Assembly (NCBI GenBank): GCA_030649945.1 | Contig: JAUSFE010000110.1 | Location: forward strand, 1 to 32,617 | Direction: 5' to 3' | DNA length: 32,617 nt | Source: Dehalococcoidia bacterium | Lineage (GTDB): Bacteria > Chloroflexota > Dehalococcoidia > SM23-28-2 > RBG-16-64-32 | In this document: positions 22,253-31,632 of the stretch, in pieces | Numbering within the stretch: position 1 is the stretch's first letter | How the letters are laid out: every line of letters starts with the position of its first letter | Position numbers and translations under genes: made by a program | Notes under the pieces: generated by a model | What the model was told of the DNA's origin: nothing | Database searches by the model: none | What the model saw: only the letters and a program-made list of their open reading frames with translations

Positions 22253-23565
22253 TAGAGCCTCCCTACGTAGCGGCCCGGGCTGAGAATGCCGTTCGGGTCG
22301 AACTGCTGCTTGACGCGCCGCATCAGCTCGAACGCAGCGGGTGGATCGCCGAAGACGTCCAGGTCCCGCTTCAGCGCCGGCGCGCAAGACTCGATTACCA
22401 GCCTGCCGCCCGCTTCCCGCGCCGCCTCCCGCAGCCGCCGCAGCGTCTCCCCGCCGTCGCCGGTAGTGCACCGCACCCGCAGCACGCCGGCCGTGGGGTA
22501 GGCGCTGGTCCGCGCGTCCGCAGCCGACGCCTCGATGGCCGCCATCGCCTCTGGGACGCGTGAGGGCAGCACGCTGAGCCACCCCACGACCGCCCGCGAA
22601 TCTCCGGTAGGGGCGCCTGCTCCCGCCGGAGGCGGGTCCGCCTCGGGAGGATGCTGCGCCCCGGCCTGGGGAGGCGATGTGGCCGCGCGCCCTCCCCGCT
22701 CCGCGGCCAGCGCCGCGATCTCGCGGGCCGAGCGCGCTACGGCGGCGGGCGTGCCGGCGAGGTTCAGGACGAGCACGATGGCGGCGCCGGCTGAGAGCCC
22801 CAGGGCCTGCGCCGCGGCCGGGTTCAGCACCTGCGCGGCGGCCACGCTCAGCCCCCGGCGCTCCGCCTCCGCGGCCACCCCGCACGCATCGGCGGCGCCT
22901 GGCAAGGCGAAGGCCAGCTCCCCCTCCTCTCGGGGCCGCGGCCGCACCTTGAACGTCGCCTCCAGGATCACCCCCAGGGTTCCCAGCGAGCCAATGTACA
23001 GCTTGCAGAGGTCGTAGCCGGCCACGTTCTTCACCACCCGCCCGCCGGCCCTCGTGATCCGGCCGTCCGCAGTTGCCACACGCATGCCGATCGTGAAGTC
23101 CCGCGCCGTGCCGTAGGCCAGCCGGTAGGGGCCATAGGCATTGGCCGCCAGCACGCCGCCGGCGGTTGCCTGCGCGGGCAGCGTCGGGTCCAGCGGCGCC
23201 ATCTGGCCGGCGGCCGCCAGATGCTCGCGCAGCCGCCCCAGCGAGATGCCGGCCTGGCAGGTGACGGTGAGGTCCGCGGGCTCGTGCTCCACGATCTCGT
23301 CCAGGCGCGAGAGGCAGAGGGCGATGTCGTAGGCGCGCGGCACGTTGCCCAGCGCCATCAGCGTCCCGGCGCCCCGGGGGATCACCGCCAGGCGCTCGCT
23401 GTTCGCGTAGCGCAGCACTTCCGCCGCCTGCTCGTAACTGCCCGGCCGCACGACGGCGCTCGGGGGCAGGCCGTCTACTGCATACTCCTCCGCCTGAGGC
23501 GGACCGGCATGCTCCGGCCCGGCGATGGCGGCGAGCTGCTGCAGGACGGATGCCTGTGTGACCAT
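22252..23565 (-). CDS. glcE: Glycolate oxidase FAD-binding subunit GlcE
   Basis: A 437-residue GlcE-type subunit with an N-terminal FAD_binding_4 domain (VVRPGSYEQAAEVLRYAN, VIPRGAGTLMALGN, GGVLAANAYGPYRLAYGTARD, VVKNVAGYDLCKLYIGSLGTLG) and a substrate-cap half ending DPNGILSPGRYVGRL. It is longer than many GlcE proteins because of a Pro/Ala-rich insertion around residues 290-325 (TSPPQAGAQHPPEADPPPAG). It starts 7 bases after glcD and overlaps glcF by one base, so the three genes form a strict operon. It could act on lactate or another 2-hydroxyacid as well as glycolate. Confidence 0.92.
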   Translation of the reverse strand: MVTQASVLQQLAAIAGPEHAGPPQAEEYAVDGLPPSAVVRPGSYEQAAEVLRYANSERLAVIPRGAGTLMALGNVPRAYDIALCLSRLDEIVEHEPADLTVTCQAGISLGRLREHLAAAGQMAPLDPTLPAQATAGGVLAANAYGPYRLAYGTARDFTIGMRVATADGRITRAGGRVVKNVAGYDLCKLYIGSLGTLGVILEATFKVRPRPREEGELAFALPGAADACGVAAEAERRGLSVAAAQVLNPAAAQALGLSAGAAIVLVLNLAGTPAAVARSAREIAALAAERGGRAATSPPQAGAQHPPEADPPPAGAGAPTGDSRAVVGWLSVLPSRVPEAMAAIEASAADARTSAYPTAGVLRVRCTTGDGGETLRRLREAAREAGGRLVIESCAPALKRDLDVFGDPPAAFELMRRVKQQFDPNGILSPGRYVGRL

Positions 23566-23572
23566 CGGCCGA

Positions 23573-25021
23573 TCAGATGTAGGCGTCCGGCCCGGCCCGG
23601 GCGATCGCCGCCCGCATCCGCGACGACACCTCGCCGCAGCCCTTGGACGTGGGGAACACCTTGCCGGGGTTCAGCCGCTCCTCGGCGCCGAAGGCCGCCT
23701 TCAGCCGGGCCATCACCTCCATGTCGTCCTCCGAGAAGATCCACGACATGTAGTTCCGCTTCTCGTAGCCCACCCCATGCTCGCCCGTGATGGAGCCGCC
23801 CGCGTCCACGCACAGGCGCATGATCTCGCCGCCCAGGTCCAGCACCCGCTCGGTCGCGCCCGGCACGCGCTCGTCGAACAGCACGTTCGGGTGCAGGTTG
23901 CCGTCGCCGGCGTGGAAGACGTTGGCGACGCGGAAGCCGTAGCGCTCGCACGCCGCGTAGACGCCGTCCAGCACCGCCGGCAGCCGCGTGCGCGGGACCA
24001 CGCCGTCCAGAATGTAATAAGAGGGGGCGAGCCGCCCCAGCGCCCCCAGCGCCCCCTTGCGCCCCGCCCAGAGCCGCTCGCGGTCCTCCGGCGAGAGGCC
24101 GATGCGCAGCTCGCGCGCTCCCAGGTCCCGGCACACCTCCTGCACGGCGCGCGACTCCTCTGCCGTCTCCTCCGCCAGGCCTTCCACCTCGATCAGGAGC
24201 ACCGCGCCGGCGTCCGGCGGGTAGCCCGCGTGCACGGCGGCTTCCACCGCCTGCATGGTGTACTTGTCCATCATCTCCAGCGCCGCGGGCACGATGCCGG
24301 CGGCGATGATGGCGGAGACCGCCCGCGAGGCCTGGTTCACCTCGTCGAAGATGGCGAGCAGCGTGATGATGGACTCCGGCCGCGGCAGCAGGCGCACAAC
24401 GGCCTTCGTGATGATGGCCAGCGTCCCCTCGGAGCCCACCAGCACGCCCGTCAGGTCGTACCCGGGCGCTTCCCCGGTCTCCCCGCCGGCCTGCACGATC
24501 TCGCCGTCCGCCGTGACGATCTCCAGGCCCAGGATATGGTTGGTGGTGGCGCCATAACGCAGGCAGTGCGGCCCGCCGGCGTTCTCCGCCACGTTGCCGC
24601 CGATGGTGCACGCCTTCTGGCTCGACGGGTCCGGCGCGTAGTAGAGGCCGTAGGCAGCGGCTGCGACCGAGATGTCCAGGTTGACGACCCCCGGCTCTAC
24701 CACCGCTCTCCGGTTCTCCGGGTCCAGTTCCAGGATGCGGTTCAGGCGCGGCGTAGCGATGACCACTCCGCCGTCGCAGGGGATGGCGCCGCCGGAGAGG
24801 CCGGTGCCGGCGCCGCGGGCCGTCACCGCCACGCCGTGCCGCCGGGCGATCCGTACCGCGGCGGCCACCTGCTCTGCGCTGTCCGGCAGGACCACCGCCT
24901 CGGGCATTCCCCGCTCAATCGTGCCGTCGTACTCGTACACCAGCAGGTCCTCCGGCGCGTGCAGAACCCACTTCTTGCCGCAGGCAGACTGCAGTTCGCG
25001 GATCAGGTTCCGGCGGGCCAC
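23573..25021 (-). CDS. glcD: Glycolate oxidase FAD-linked subunit GlcD
   Basis: A 482-residue FAD-dependent 2-hydroxyacid dehydrogenase of the GlcD family. The PCMH-type FAD domain (VLPDSAEQVAAAVRIARRHG, RGAGTGLSGGAIP, CTIGGNVAENAGG, GVLVGSEGTLAI) is followed by the FAD-oxidase C domain (VFHAGDGNLHPN, TGEHGVGYEKR, LNPGKVFP). It oxidises glycolate to glyoxylate together with GlcE and GlcF. GTG 25021 is the likely start; the ribosome site is weak. It is the first gene of glcDEF and is divergent from the beta-lactamase-like gene. Confidence 0.93.
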   Translation of the reverse strand: MARRNLIRELQSACGKKWVLHAPEDLLVYEYDGTIERGMPEAVVLPDSAEQVAAAVRIARRHGVAVTARGAGTGLSGGAIPCDGGVVIATPRLNRILELDPENRRAVVEPGVVNLDISVAAAAYGLYYAPDPSSQKACTIGGNVAENAGGPHCLRYGATTNHILGLEIVTADGEIVQAGGETGEAPGYDLTGVLVGSEGTLAIITKAVVRLLPRPESIITLLAIFDEVNQASRAVSAIIAAGIVPAALEMMDKYTMQAVEAAVHAGYPPDAGAVLLIEVEGLAEETAEESRAVQEVCRDLGARELRIGLSPEDRERLWAGRKGALGALGRLAPSYYILDGVVPRTRLPAVLDGVYAACERYGFRVANVFHAGDGNLHPNVLFDERVPGATERVLDLGGEIMRLCVDAGGSITGEHGVGYEKRNYMSWIFSEDDMEVMARLKAAFGAEERLNPGKVFPTSKGCGEVSSRMRAAIARAGPDAYI

Positions 25022-25102
25022 GAGGCCAGTCTAGCAGGGTCATCTGAAGTCATAAAGTGTATATACTAATGCAAACGGCGAACGGACGCCGGGGGCGCCA
25101 GC
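25022..25102. promoter_or_regulatory. Divergent promoter region glcD / beta-lactamase-like gene
   Basis: A short AT-richer interval in a GC-rich context. TATACT (25062-25067) is a good -10 for the rightward gene, with no convincing -35. The element for glcD on the other strand cannot be picked with confidence. Confidence 0.35.
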
Positions 25103-25207
25103 GTGAAGATGCGGTTTGCACGGTTTTTAGTATCCTTAGTGCTTCTTGCTGCGTTATCGCTAGTAGTGGCGCTCCTGAGCCGGCGCCGGGATCCTCAGGA
25201 GCAGGCA

Positions 25208-26605
25208 ATGCAGGGCGGAGAAAGAATGCGTGGACCTGGGCGTAATCGCATACTGGCTGTCATCGGCCGCGCGGCTGGTCTCGCCCTGCGGGCCGCCGTC
25301 ACGCTCGCCGCCATCGGACTGGGCGCTGTGCTTGTCCTCGCTCCTGTTGACAACGGCGCCTCGCACGCCACGGATACCGCTGTAGCCTCAACGAACGGCG
25401 CCACCCACGCCGGCCCGGCTGCGACCCGCGGCCCCCTGCGCACAGCCGCCGCCTCCCCCACCGCCAGCCCGCCCGGCCCCTCCGCGACGGCGACGGAGCC
25501 CGCCGAGCCGCCGCCCGGGGCAGTCTCCGCCGGCGGCGACGAGCCCCTCGGCGCGCCCGCCGTCTACCTCGCCGGCAACATGCCGGAGAACCCGGGGGCC
25601 TCCCCGGAGTTCCTGGCCCTGCGCGACTCTCTGGCCGCCGAGATCGCTGAGTACAGCGCCGACGTCGGCGGCGTCGATGCCGCCGTGGCCGTTACGGACA
25701 TCCAGACCGGCGAGACGATCTCTGTCAACGGCAACATGGTGCACCGTACCGGCTGCACCATCAACCTCTTCGCGCTCCTGGCCGCCGTCAGCGAGTTCCA
25801 GGCCGGCAACGCGGACCCTGCCGACTTCGCCTACAGCATCCGCAAGGGGATCGGCGGCAGCTACCCGCCGGAGGTGCGCAACTTCCTCACGGGCGTCTTC
25901 GGTTCCTACTCCGCCGGCATGGACCGCGCCCGCCAGCTCATGGGCGCCTGGGGGATGCAGACCTCGCACTTCTACCACATCCCCTACTACGGCGACGGCG
26001 TCAACGTGAACCGGCTGACGGTGCTGGAGGCGAACATGGTGCTGGCCAAGCTCTACCGCGGCGAGCTGTTCGACCCCGAGTGGACGGCGTACACACTGCG
26101 CAAACTGCGAGACGTGAACTGGGGGTTGAACTACATGATCCCCGGACGCCTGCCGTACACGGCCACGGTCGCGCACAAGATAGGCTACTACGCGGACCTG
26201 GACGGCTGGGTGAACAACGACGCGGGCGTCGTCACCTTCACGGGCGCTGACGGCGCGACCAAGGCCTACGCCATCACGTACCTATCGCAGCAGGCGCCGA
26301 CAGAGGTGGACGGCTACGCCCTCGCGGCGATTCTCTCGCGCCTGGCCTGGAACCACCTGGCGCCAAAATACGGCGCCGCCGTTTGGCCCGCGCCGCCGCC
26401 TGATGAGGGACAGCCGCCCGCAGAGCCAACGCCCGCGCCCCCGGCGCCTACCGCCACCGCCACGCCGGCGCCCACGCGCACGCCGCGCGTCATCACCCCG
26501 GCGCCCACCACGCCTCGGCCTGGCACGCCCGTGCCCACGGTCATCTCCACGATCGTGCCCGCGCCCACGCCTGTCCCCGTCCCGACGCCCACGCCGGGAT
26601 ACTAA
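25208..26605 (+). CDS. Membrane-anchored class A beta-lactamase-fold protein, catalytic residues replaced
   Basis: 465 residues from ATG 25208, chosen for AGGAG six bases upstream; the frame stays open to GTG 25103 and ATG 25109, which would add another hydrophobic segment. An N-terminal anchor (about 22-45) and a Thr/Pro/Ala-rich stalk lead to a beta-lactamase/serine-hydrolase-like domain (about 135-385) and a Pro/Thr-rich tail. The SxxK nucleophile motif is CTIN here (C183, N186), the KTG triad is KIG (K324) within AHKIGYYADLDGW, and NNDAGVV matches the strand after it. Ser-to-Cys and Lys-to-Asn changes argue against beta-lactamase activity. A peptidoglycan-binding or scaffold role outside the membrane is plausible. 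Confidence 0.75.
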   Translation: MQGGERMRGPGRNRILAVIGRAAGLALRAAVTLAAIGLGAVLVLAPVDNGASHATDTAVASTNGATHAGPAATRGPLRTAAASPTASPPGPSATATEPAEPPPGAVSAGGDEPLGAPAVYLAGNMPENPGASPEFLALRDSLAAEIAEYSADVGGVDAAVAVTDIQTGETISVNGNMVHRTGCTINLFALLAAVSEFQAGNADPADFAYSIRKGIGGSYPPEVRNFLTGVFGSYSAGMDRARQLMGAWGMQTSHFYHIPYYGDGVNVNRLTVLEANMVLAKLYRGELFDPEWTAYTLRKLRDVNWGLNYMIPGRLPYTATVAHKIGYYADLDGWVNNDAGVVTFTGADGATKAYAITYLSQQAPTEVDGYALAAILSRLAWNHLAPKYGAAVWPAPPPDEGQPPAEPTPAPPAPTATATPAPTRTPRVITPAPTTPRPGTPVPTVISTIVPAPTPVPVPTPTPGY

Positions 26606-26759
26606 CAGGGTGCTGGAAAACGAGATCTCATCCCCCCGCCACCCCACCCCAGGAAGAAAGTAAATCTGGGGGACACCCCCAGACCCCCGTCCCTTCGGCT
26701 GCGCTCAGGGCAGGCGCCGGGGCTTCGCCCCTCTGTACTCCCGATATTTCAGCACCCTG
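26606..26759. repeat. Two-hairpin intergenic element, copy 1, with inverted-repeat ends
   Basis: The convergent gap between the beta-lactamase-like gene and glpK is filled by one element. Its ends form an inverted repeat: CAGGGTGCTG(G)AAA at 26606-26619 against TTTCAGCACCCTG at 26747-26759. Inside are two hairpins, CTGGGGG-ACA-CCCCCAG (26666-26682) and GGGGC-TTC-GCCCC (26719-26731), joined by a GACCCCCGTC segment. A diverged copy lies at 31633-31680. It could end transcription from both sides or be a small REP/MITE-like repeat. Confidence 0.7.
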
Positions 26760-28250
<1,491 letters not shown>

Positions 28251-28288
28251 GGCCGGAGGGTAGCACCGGCCGCGAGCGGGTGTCGAGG

Positions 28289-28308
28289 CCTGCCTGCCGG
28301 TAGGCAGG
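28289..28308. repeat. Near-perfect 20-bp palindrome between glpK and the LLM gene
   Basis: CCTGCC-TGCCGGTA-GGCAGG is a palindrome around CCGG with one mismatched pair. It ends one base before the -35 box of the rightward promoter (28310) and could be an operator for either gene or a dispersed palindromic repeat. Confidence 0.5.
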
Positions 28309-28309
28309 G

Positions 28310-28339
28310 TTGACTTGCGGGGGGCCTTCCTCGAATATT
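28310..28339 (+). promoter_or_regulatory. Predicted sigma-A promoter of the LLM oxidoreductase gene
   Basis: TTGACT (28310-28315), an 18-nt spacer, AATATT (28334-28339), about 35 bases before ATG 28375 with a perfect AAGGAGGTT ribosome site in between. Confidence 0.5.
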
Positions 28340-28374
28340 ACCGCGCAGGCCACCTAACAGAAGGAGGTTCAGCC

Positions 28375-29409
28375 ATGGCCGCCAAGACCAAGCCCTTCTG
28401 GGGATTCGTGCCCTCTAACGTGCCCGCCTCCGTGGTGGCCGCCCAGGCCAAGATGCAGGAGGACGCCGGGCTGCAGGGGTTGCTGGCGGTGCAGCTGTAC
28501 AGCACGCCCTTCGTCCCCCTGGCCGTTGCCGCCACCGCCACCAGCAGCGTCCGCCTGCTCTCGGGCATTGCCCTCGCCTTCGTCCGCAGCCCCTACGAGA
28601 CGGCCCTGCACGCGATGGACCTGGATCACGTCAGCGGCGGCCGCTTCACCCTGGGTTTGGGCGCGAGCGTCCGCTCCCTGAGCGAGGAGATCTACGGCAT
28701 GCCCTACGGCAAGCCGTTGGAGCACATGCGCGAGGTGGTCGAGATCGTCCGCATGGTGATCAGCAAGGCCCACACGGGGGAACTCGATCGCTACGAGGGG
28801 GTCTATCACCGGCACGACTTCAGCGCGCTCAAGTGGCTAGCGCCACCGCCGCCCCTGCGCACCAACCTGCCGATCTGGATCGCCGCCCTGCGTGGGCCTT
28901 TGGTGAGCCTGGCCGCCGAGATCGGCGACGGGGTCATGGGCCACCCCATCTGGTCCGTCCCCTGGGCCACCACGAAGATCCCCGAGGCGCTGGCCCGGGG
29001 CCTGAAGCGCGGCGCCAAGCAGCGCTCCGACATCGAGTTCCAGGTCGGGCTGTTCGTCGCCGCCGGCAACGACCGCGCAGAAGCCGTGAACGACGCCCGC
29101 GCGACGGTTGCCTTCTACGCCGGCGCCGTCCAGTACGAGGAGTACTTCGCCGCTCACGGCTTCCGCGCGGAAGCTCGCCGCCTGCAGGAGGCGGTCCAGC
29201 GTGGCGGCTACGAGAGCGCCTCCCACCTGGTTCCCGACGAGATGGCCCAGACGTTCGTGGTCTGCGGGACGCCGGACGAGGTGCGGAAGAAGATCGAACC
29301 GGTGTGGGAGGTGGCAGACTCGCTGCTGCTGGCGCCGCCCGCCTACGCCCTCTCCCCGCAGAAGCTGATGGCCTACGCCGGCGCCATCGCCAGCACGTTC
29401 TACGGCTGA
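28375..29409 (+). CDS. LLM-class flavin-dependent oxidoreductase (probable F420 type)
   Basis: A 344-residue luciferase-like monooxygenase-fold protein. Hallmarks: the barrel start GFVPSNVPASVVAAQAKMQEDAGL, VRLLSGIALAFVRSPYETA, LDHVSGGRFTLGLGAS (the LLM signature), PLRTNLPIWIAALRGPLVSLAAEIGDGVMG and DEMAQTFVVCGTPDEVRKKIEP near the end. Many such proteins in Chloroflexota and Actinobacteria use coenzyme F420 rather than FMN; that cannot be decided from sequence alone. ATG 28375 is fixed by the AAGGAGGTT ribosome site. The substrate is unknown. Confidence 0.9.
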   Translation: MAAKTKPFWGFVPSNVPASVVAAQAKMQEDAGLQGLLAVQLYSTPFVPLAVAATATSSVRLLSGIALAFVRSPYETALHAMDLDHVSGGRFTLGLGASVRSLSEEIYGMPYGKPLEHMREVVEIVRMVISKAHTGELDRYEGVYHRHDFSALKWLAPPPPLRTNLPIWIAALRGPLVSLAAEIGDGVMGHPIWSVPWATTKIPEALARGLKRGAKQRSDIEFQVGLFVAAGNDRAEAVNDARATVAFYAGAVQYEEYFAAHGFRAEARRLQEAVQRGGYESASHLVPDEMAQTFVVCGTPDEVRKKIEPVWEVADSLLLAPPAYALSPQKLMAYAGAIASTFYG

Positions 29410-29417
29410 CGAGCTGC

Positions 29418-29423
29418 TATAAT
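29418..29423 (+). promoter_or_regulatory. Consensus -10 box for the small two-gene operon
   Basis: TATAAT, a perfect -10, lies 8 bases after the LLM stop. A good -35 is not visible in the end of the LLM gene. GGAGGA and ATG 29448 follow. Confidence 0.5.
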
Positions 29424-29447
29424 CAGCTTGAATCGGAGGATGGACGC

Positions 29448-29666
29448 ATGGTCAGAGCGACGGCAGAATTTGGCCCGGGACAGCGAGTGAGGGTTGTGCA
29501 GCGTGGCACCCTGCAGATCGGCAACGTCACGCTGAAGGATAACGTGTTCGAGGGCGTCGAAATTGCCGGCAGAAATGCTGACGGAAGTTACCGCGTCAGA
29601 GGAATAATCAAAACTCCGGATACGGACGTGGTGACCATCCCGGCCGAGTGGATTGAACCTTTGTGA
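29448..29666 (+). CDS. Small soluble protein of unknown function (beta-rich)
   Basis: A 72-residue protein (MVRATAEFGPGQRVRVVQRG..., ending TIPAEWIEPL). Alternating hydrophobic pattern and glycine turns (RVRVVQRGTLQIGNVTLKDN, GVEIAGRNADGSYRVRG) suggest a small beta-barrel such as an SH3- or OB-like fold; I recognise no family. GGAGGA precedes the ATG. Its stop overlaps the GTG of the next gene (GTGA), so the two are translationally coupled. The stretch 29410-29980 is less GC-rich than its surroundings. Confidence 0.6.
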   Translation: MVRATAEFGPGQRVRVVQRGTLQIGNVTLKDNVFEGVEIAGRNADGSYRVRGIIKTPDTDVVTIPAEWIEPL

Positions 29667-29977
29667 GCGAAGCTGGCGCCTTCCTGGCGTCTGTAGCAGC
29701 CGGGATAATCGCCAACATCGTCACGTTCGCCCTGTTGCAGAGGTTCGATAAGCCGACTGCCATTCGTGTCGAGCATCACCGTTCGCATATGACCATCACG
29801 ATTACGCGTGCGCGACGAACCGGCGTCCCTCTCGAAGAGGAATCCACAAGTCAAGTGGTCATCGATCGCTGGCACTTCGTGCTGGAAAACCGGACACCGC
29901 GGCACGTGGGAGTTTCCCTGGCCGTAGGCGCGATAGGACTTCTCGTGACGCTTGCGGTCGTTCTGCTTCTGAGCTAG
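29663..29977 (+). CDS. Small membrane protein with two terminal transmembrane segments
   Basis: A 104-residue protein from GTG 29663. One hydrophobic helix lies at residues 8-25 (ASVAAGIIANIVTFALLQRF) and another at about 82-104 (VGVSLAVGAIGLLVTLAVVL). Between them is a polar domain of about 55 residues with RVEHHRSHMTITITRARRTG and STSQVVIDRWHFVLENRTPR. The hairpin topology with a soluble middle and the coupled partner (29448-29666) suggest a two-component membrane unit; no family is recognised. Confidence 0.6.
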   Translation: MSEAGAFLASVAAGIIANIVTFALLQRFDKPTAIRVEHHRSHMTITITRARRTGVPLEEESTSQVVIDRWHFVLENRTPRHVGVSLAVGAIGLLVTLAVVLLLS

Positions 29978-29999
29978 CACCCTGCGCCATCGTGCTAGC
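29973..29999. repeat. Perfect 8-bp inverted repeat
   Basis: GCTAGCAC (29973-29980) and GTGCTAGC (29992-29999) around an 11-nt loop, spanning the stop of the membrane protein gene and ending 10 bases before ATG 30010. It may be an operator or a weak hairpin terminator; no U-run is present. Confidence 0.45.
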
Positions 30000-30009
30000 A
30001 TATGCCCGG

Positions 30010-30315
30010 ATGGCGCTGCGATTCCTGGAGCGCGAGCTGAAGCGCCTGCTGGCGGAACGCGGCCGCGCCGAGCTGGCGGAGGCCGCGGTGGGCGGAATCG
30101 TGTTCACCGACGACGGCGGCACGGTGTACGTGCACCTCCTGCCCAGGGAAGGCTGGCCGCACCGCGCGCAGGGCCGCGCCTTCGTGCTGGCCTGGGAGGA
30201 CTACGCCCCCGCAGGCTCCGACACGCTGTTCTGCTACCGCTGGCTGGTGGCAGAGGCCAGGAGAAGCCTGGCAGAGAACGCGGACAAGATCATCCGCTGG
30301 CTGGAAGGGAAATGA
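30010..30315 (+). CDS. Hypothetical protein (101 residues)
   Basis: A soluble protein from ATG 30010 (MALRFLERELKRLLAERGRA); an in-frame GTG at 29992 inside the inverted repeat is less likely. The N-terminal amphipathic helix is followed by VGGIVFTDDGGTVYVHLLPREG, RAFVLAWEDYAPAG and a C-terminal helix ENADKIIRWLEGK. This helix-strand-strand-helix pattern is compact and plausible as a small alpha/beta fold. I do not recognise the family, and the neighbours give no functional clue. Confidence 0.6.
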   Translation: MALRFLERELKRLLAERGRAELAEAAVGGIVFTDDGGTVYVHLLPREGWPHRAQGRAFVLAWEDYAPAGSDTLFCYRWLVAEARRSLAENADKIIRWLEGK

Positions 30316-30380
30316 ATGGGCGACCGCACTGATTGGATAACTGGACTGCTGGCTCCCCGGTTCGCTGGTTTGTTCCGTTG

Positions 30381-30412
30381 CTTGATCGCCTGATTGCCTG
30401 ATTGCTTGATTG
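30381..30412 (+). repeat. Four tandem octamers C(C/T)TGAT(C/T)G
   Basis: Four head-to-tail 8-mers: CTTGATCG, CCTGATTG, CCTGATTG, CTTGATTG. They fill the end of the 107-base gap before the 30423 gene; earlier in the gap are looser CTGATTGG and GGACTGCTGG words. A related stretch, CTGATTGCTTGATTGCTC, is at 31759-31776. Confidence 0.75.
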
Positions 30413-30422
30413 ACAACCCGCC

Positions 30423-30842
30423 ATGACCGGCAACGACCGCCTGCTCCCCAACGTCAAGGCCGTCAAGGCCTGCCAGACGGGCGAGCTTGTCTCCTTCCGC
30501 GCCCGCGCCCTGCGCCTCTGGGAGACCGGTGGCCTGCGCATGTGCCTGGCCGGCGACGAGTCCGCCCTGACCCGCGTGGAGGTGGGCGGCGCGGACGTCC
30601 GGCCCGGGCGCTCCTACGAGTTCCGCGACGCCCTGGTGCGCGAATACCCCGGCGGCTGGCACAGCGCCTCCATCACGCCCCAGGGCAGCGCCGTGCCGCT
30701 GACGGAAGACGTGCCCATCTCGCAGACGGAGGAATACATCGAGTACACGTACAAGATACTGACCGGCGTCCAGCGCAAGAAGGCGCGCCGGGAAGGACGC
30801 CTGCCGCCCTGGCAGCACCCGGCAAAGGGCGCGGACGACTAG
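30423..30842 (+). CDS. Hypothetical protein, possible OB-fold
   Basis: A 139-residue protein (MTGNDRLLPNVKAVKACQTG). The order ELVSFRARALRLWETGGLRMCLAGDES, then ALTRVEVGGADVRPGRSYEFRDALVREYPGGWHSASI, is a run of strands like a single-stranded nucleic-acid-binding OB-fold. The C-terminal 50 residues are charged (YKILTGVQRKKARREGRL). No specific family is recognised. It ends 4 bases before the pirin gene and is probably cotranscribed with it. Confidence 0.6.
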   Translation: MTGNDRLLPNVKAVKACQTGELVSFRARALRLWETGGLRMCLAGDESALTRVEVGGADVRPGRSYEFRDALVREYPGGWHSASITPQGSAVPLTEDVPISQTEEYIEYTYKILTGVQRKKARREGRLPPWQHPAKGADD

Positions 30843-30846
30843 CGCC

Positions 30847-31548
30847 ATGATCGAAGTGCGCAGAGACCACGAGATCTACCACAAGGAGGGCGGCTGGTTC
30901 TCCGCCCGCTGGCACTTCTCCTTCGACGAGTACCACGACCCCGATAACATGGGCTTCGGCACGATGCGCGTATTCAACGACGACCGCCTGATCCCCGGCG
31001 CGGTCTGGCCCCTGCACCCCCACCGCGACGTGGAGGGGCTCACCTATGTTGTCGAGGGGACGTTTAAGCACGCCGACAGCCTGGGCAACGACGGCGTTAT
31101 CCCGGCCGGCTCCGTGCAGCGGATGACGCTGGGCGCCGGCGCCTATCACTCGGAACAGAACGCCTCGCAGACGGAGCCCATGCGCTTCATCCAGGTCTGG
31201 ATCATGCCGCGCCAGCGGGGGCTGCCGCCTTCGGTGGAGCAGAGAGTCTTCACCAGGGAAGACCGCACGGACCGCCTGCTGAGGGTGATCGGCCCGGACG
31301 GCGCGGACGGGAGTGTGCTCGTGCACCAGGACGCGGCCATGTACGTCTCGCGCCTGGAGGCCGGCGGGACCGTGGAGCACGAGTTCCGCGACGGCTTCGG
31401 CGGCTACCCCTACGTGATCGAGGGCGGCATCGAACTCAACGGCGAGCGCCTCGCCACCGGCGACGCCGCCCGCGTCCGGGGCGAGCCCGCCATCCGCATC
31501 ACGGCGCGCGAGACCTCGGAGCTGCTGCTCATGGAAGTGCAGCTCTGA
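30847..31548 (+). CDS. Pirin family protein
   Basis: A 233-residue bicupin of the pirin/YhaK type. The metal-binding motif is LHPHRDVEGLTYVVEG with H57 and H59, completed by H101 and E103 in GAGAYHSEQ. The second cupin (VSRLEAGGTVEHEFRDGF) lacks the metal ligands, as is usual. Relatives have quercetin 2,3-dioxygenase activity or act as redox-sensing regulators; which applies here is unknown. It starts 4 bases after the preceding gene. Confidence 0.92.
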   Translation: MIEVRRDHEIYHKEGGWFSARWHFSFDEYHDPDNMGFGTMRVFNDDRLIPGAVWPLHPHRDVEGLTYVVEGTFKHADSLGNDGVIPAGSVQRMTLGAGAYHSEQNASQTEPMRFIQVWIMPRQRGLPPSVEQRVFTREDRTDRLLRVIGPDGADGSVLVHQDAAMYVSRLEAGGTVEHEFRDGFGGYPYVIEGGIELNGERLATGDAARVRGEPAIRITARETSELLLMEVQL

Positions 31549-31632
31549 CGCCCGCCGCGACTTGATTGCCCGCCTTGTAAATAGCGTACCGTGGTTCCGT
31601 TCCCACCCACCCACCCTCGAAATGATCGAGAA

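Noticed and set aside
20954..22885. Very long open frames overlapping glcE and glcF in other registers, including one running from 22025 through the cyclase gene
   Set aside because: They are Gly/Ala/Arg-rich translations typical of GC-rich shadow frames. The glcF and cyclase frames have clear family motifs and start signals at 22252 and 20906.
25103..25207. N-terminal extension of the beta-lactamase-like protein with an extra hydrophobic helix
   Set aside because: Codon use (TTA, GTA, CTT) is unlike the rest, both sides of that helix are positively charged, and ATG 25208 has a good ribosome site. The extension stays possible but is not preferred.
30381..30412. CRISPR-like array
   Set aside because: The repeats are 8-mers placed head to tail without spacers.
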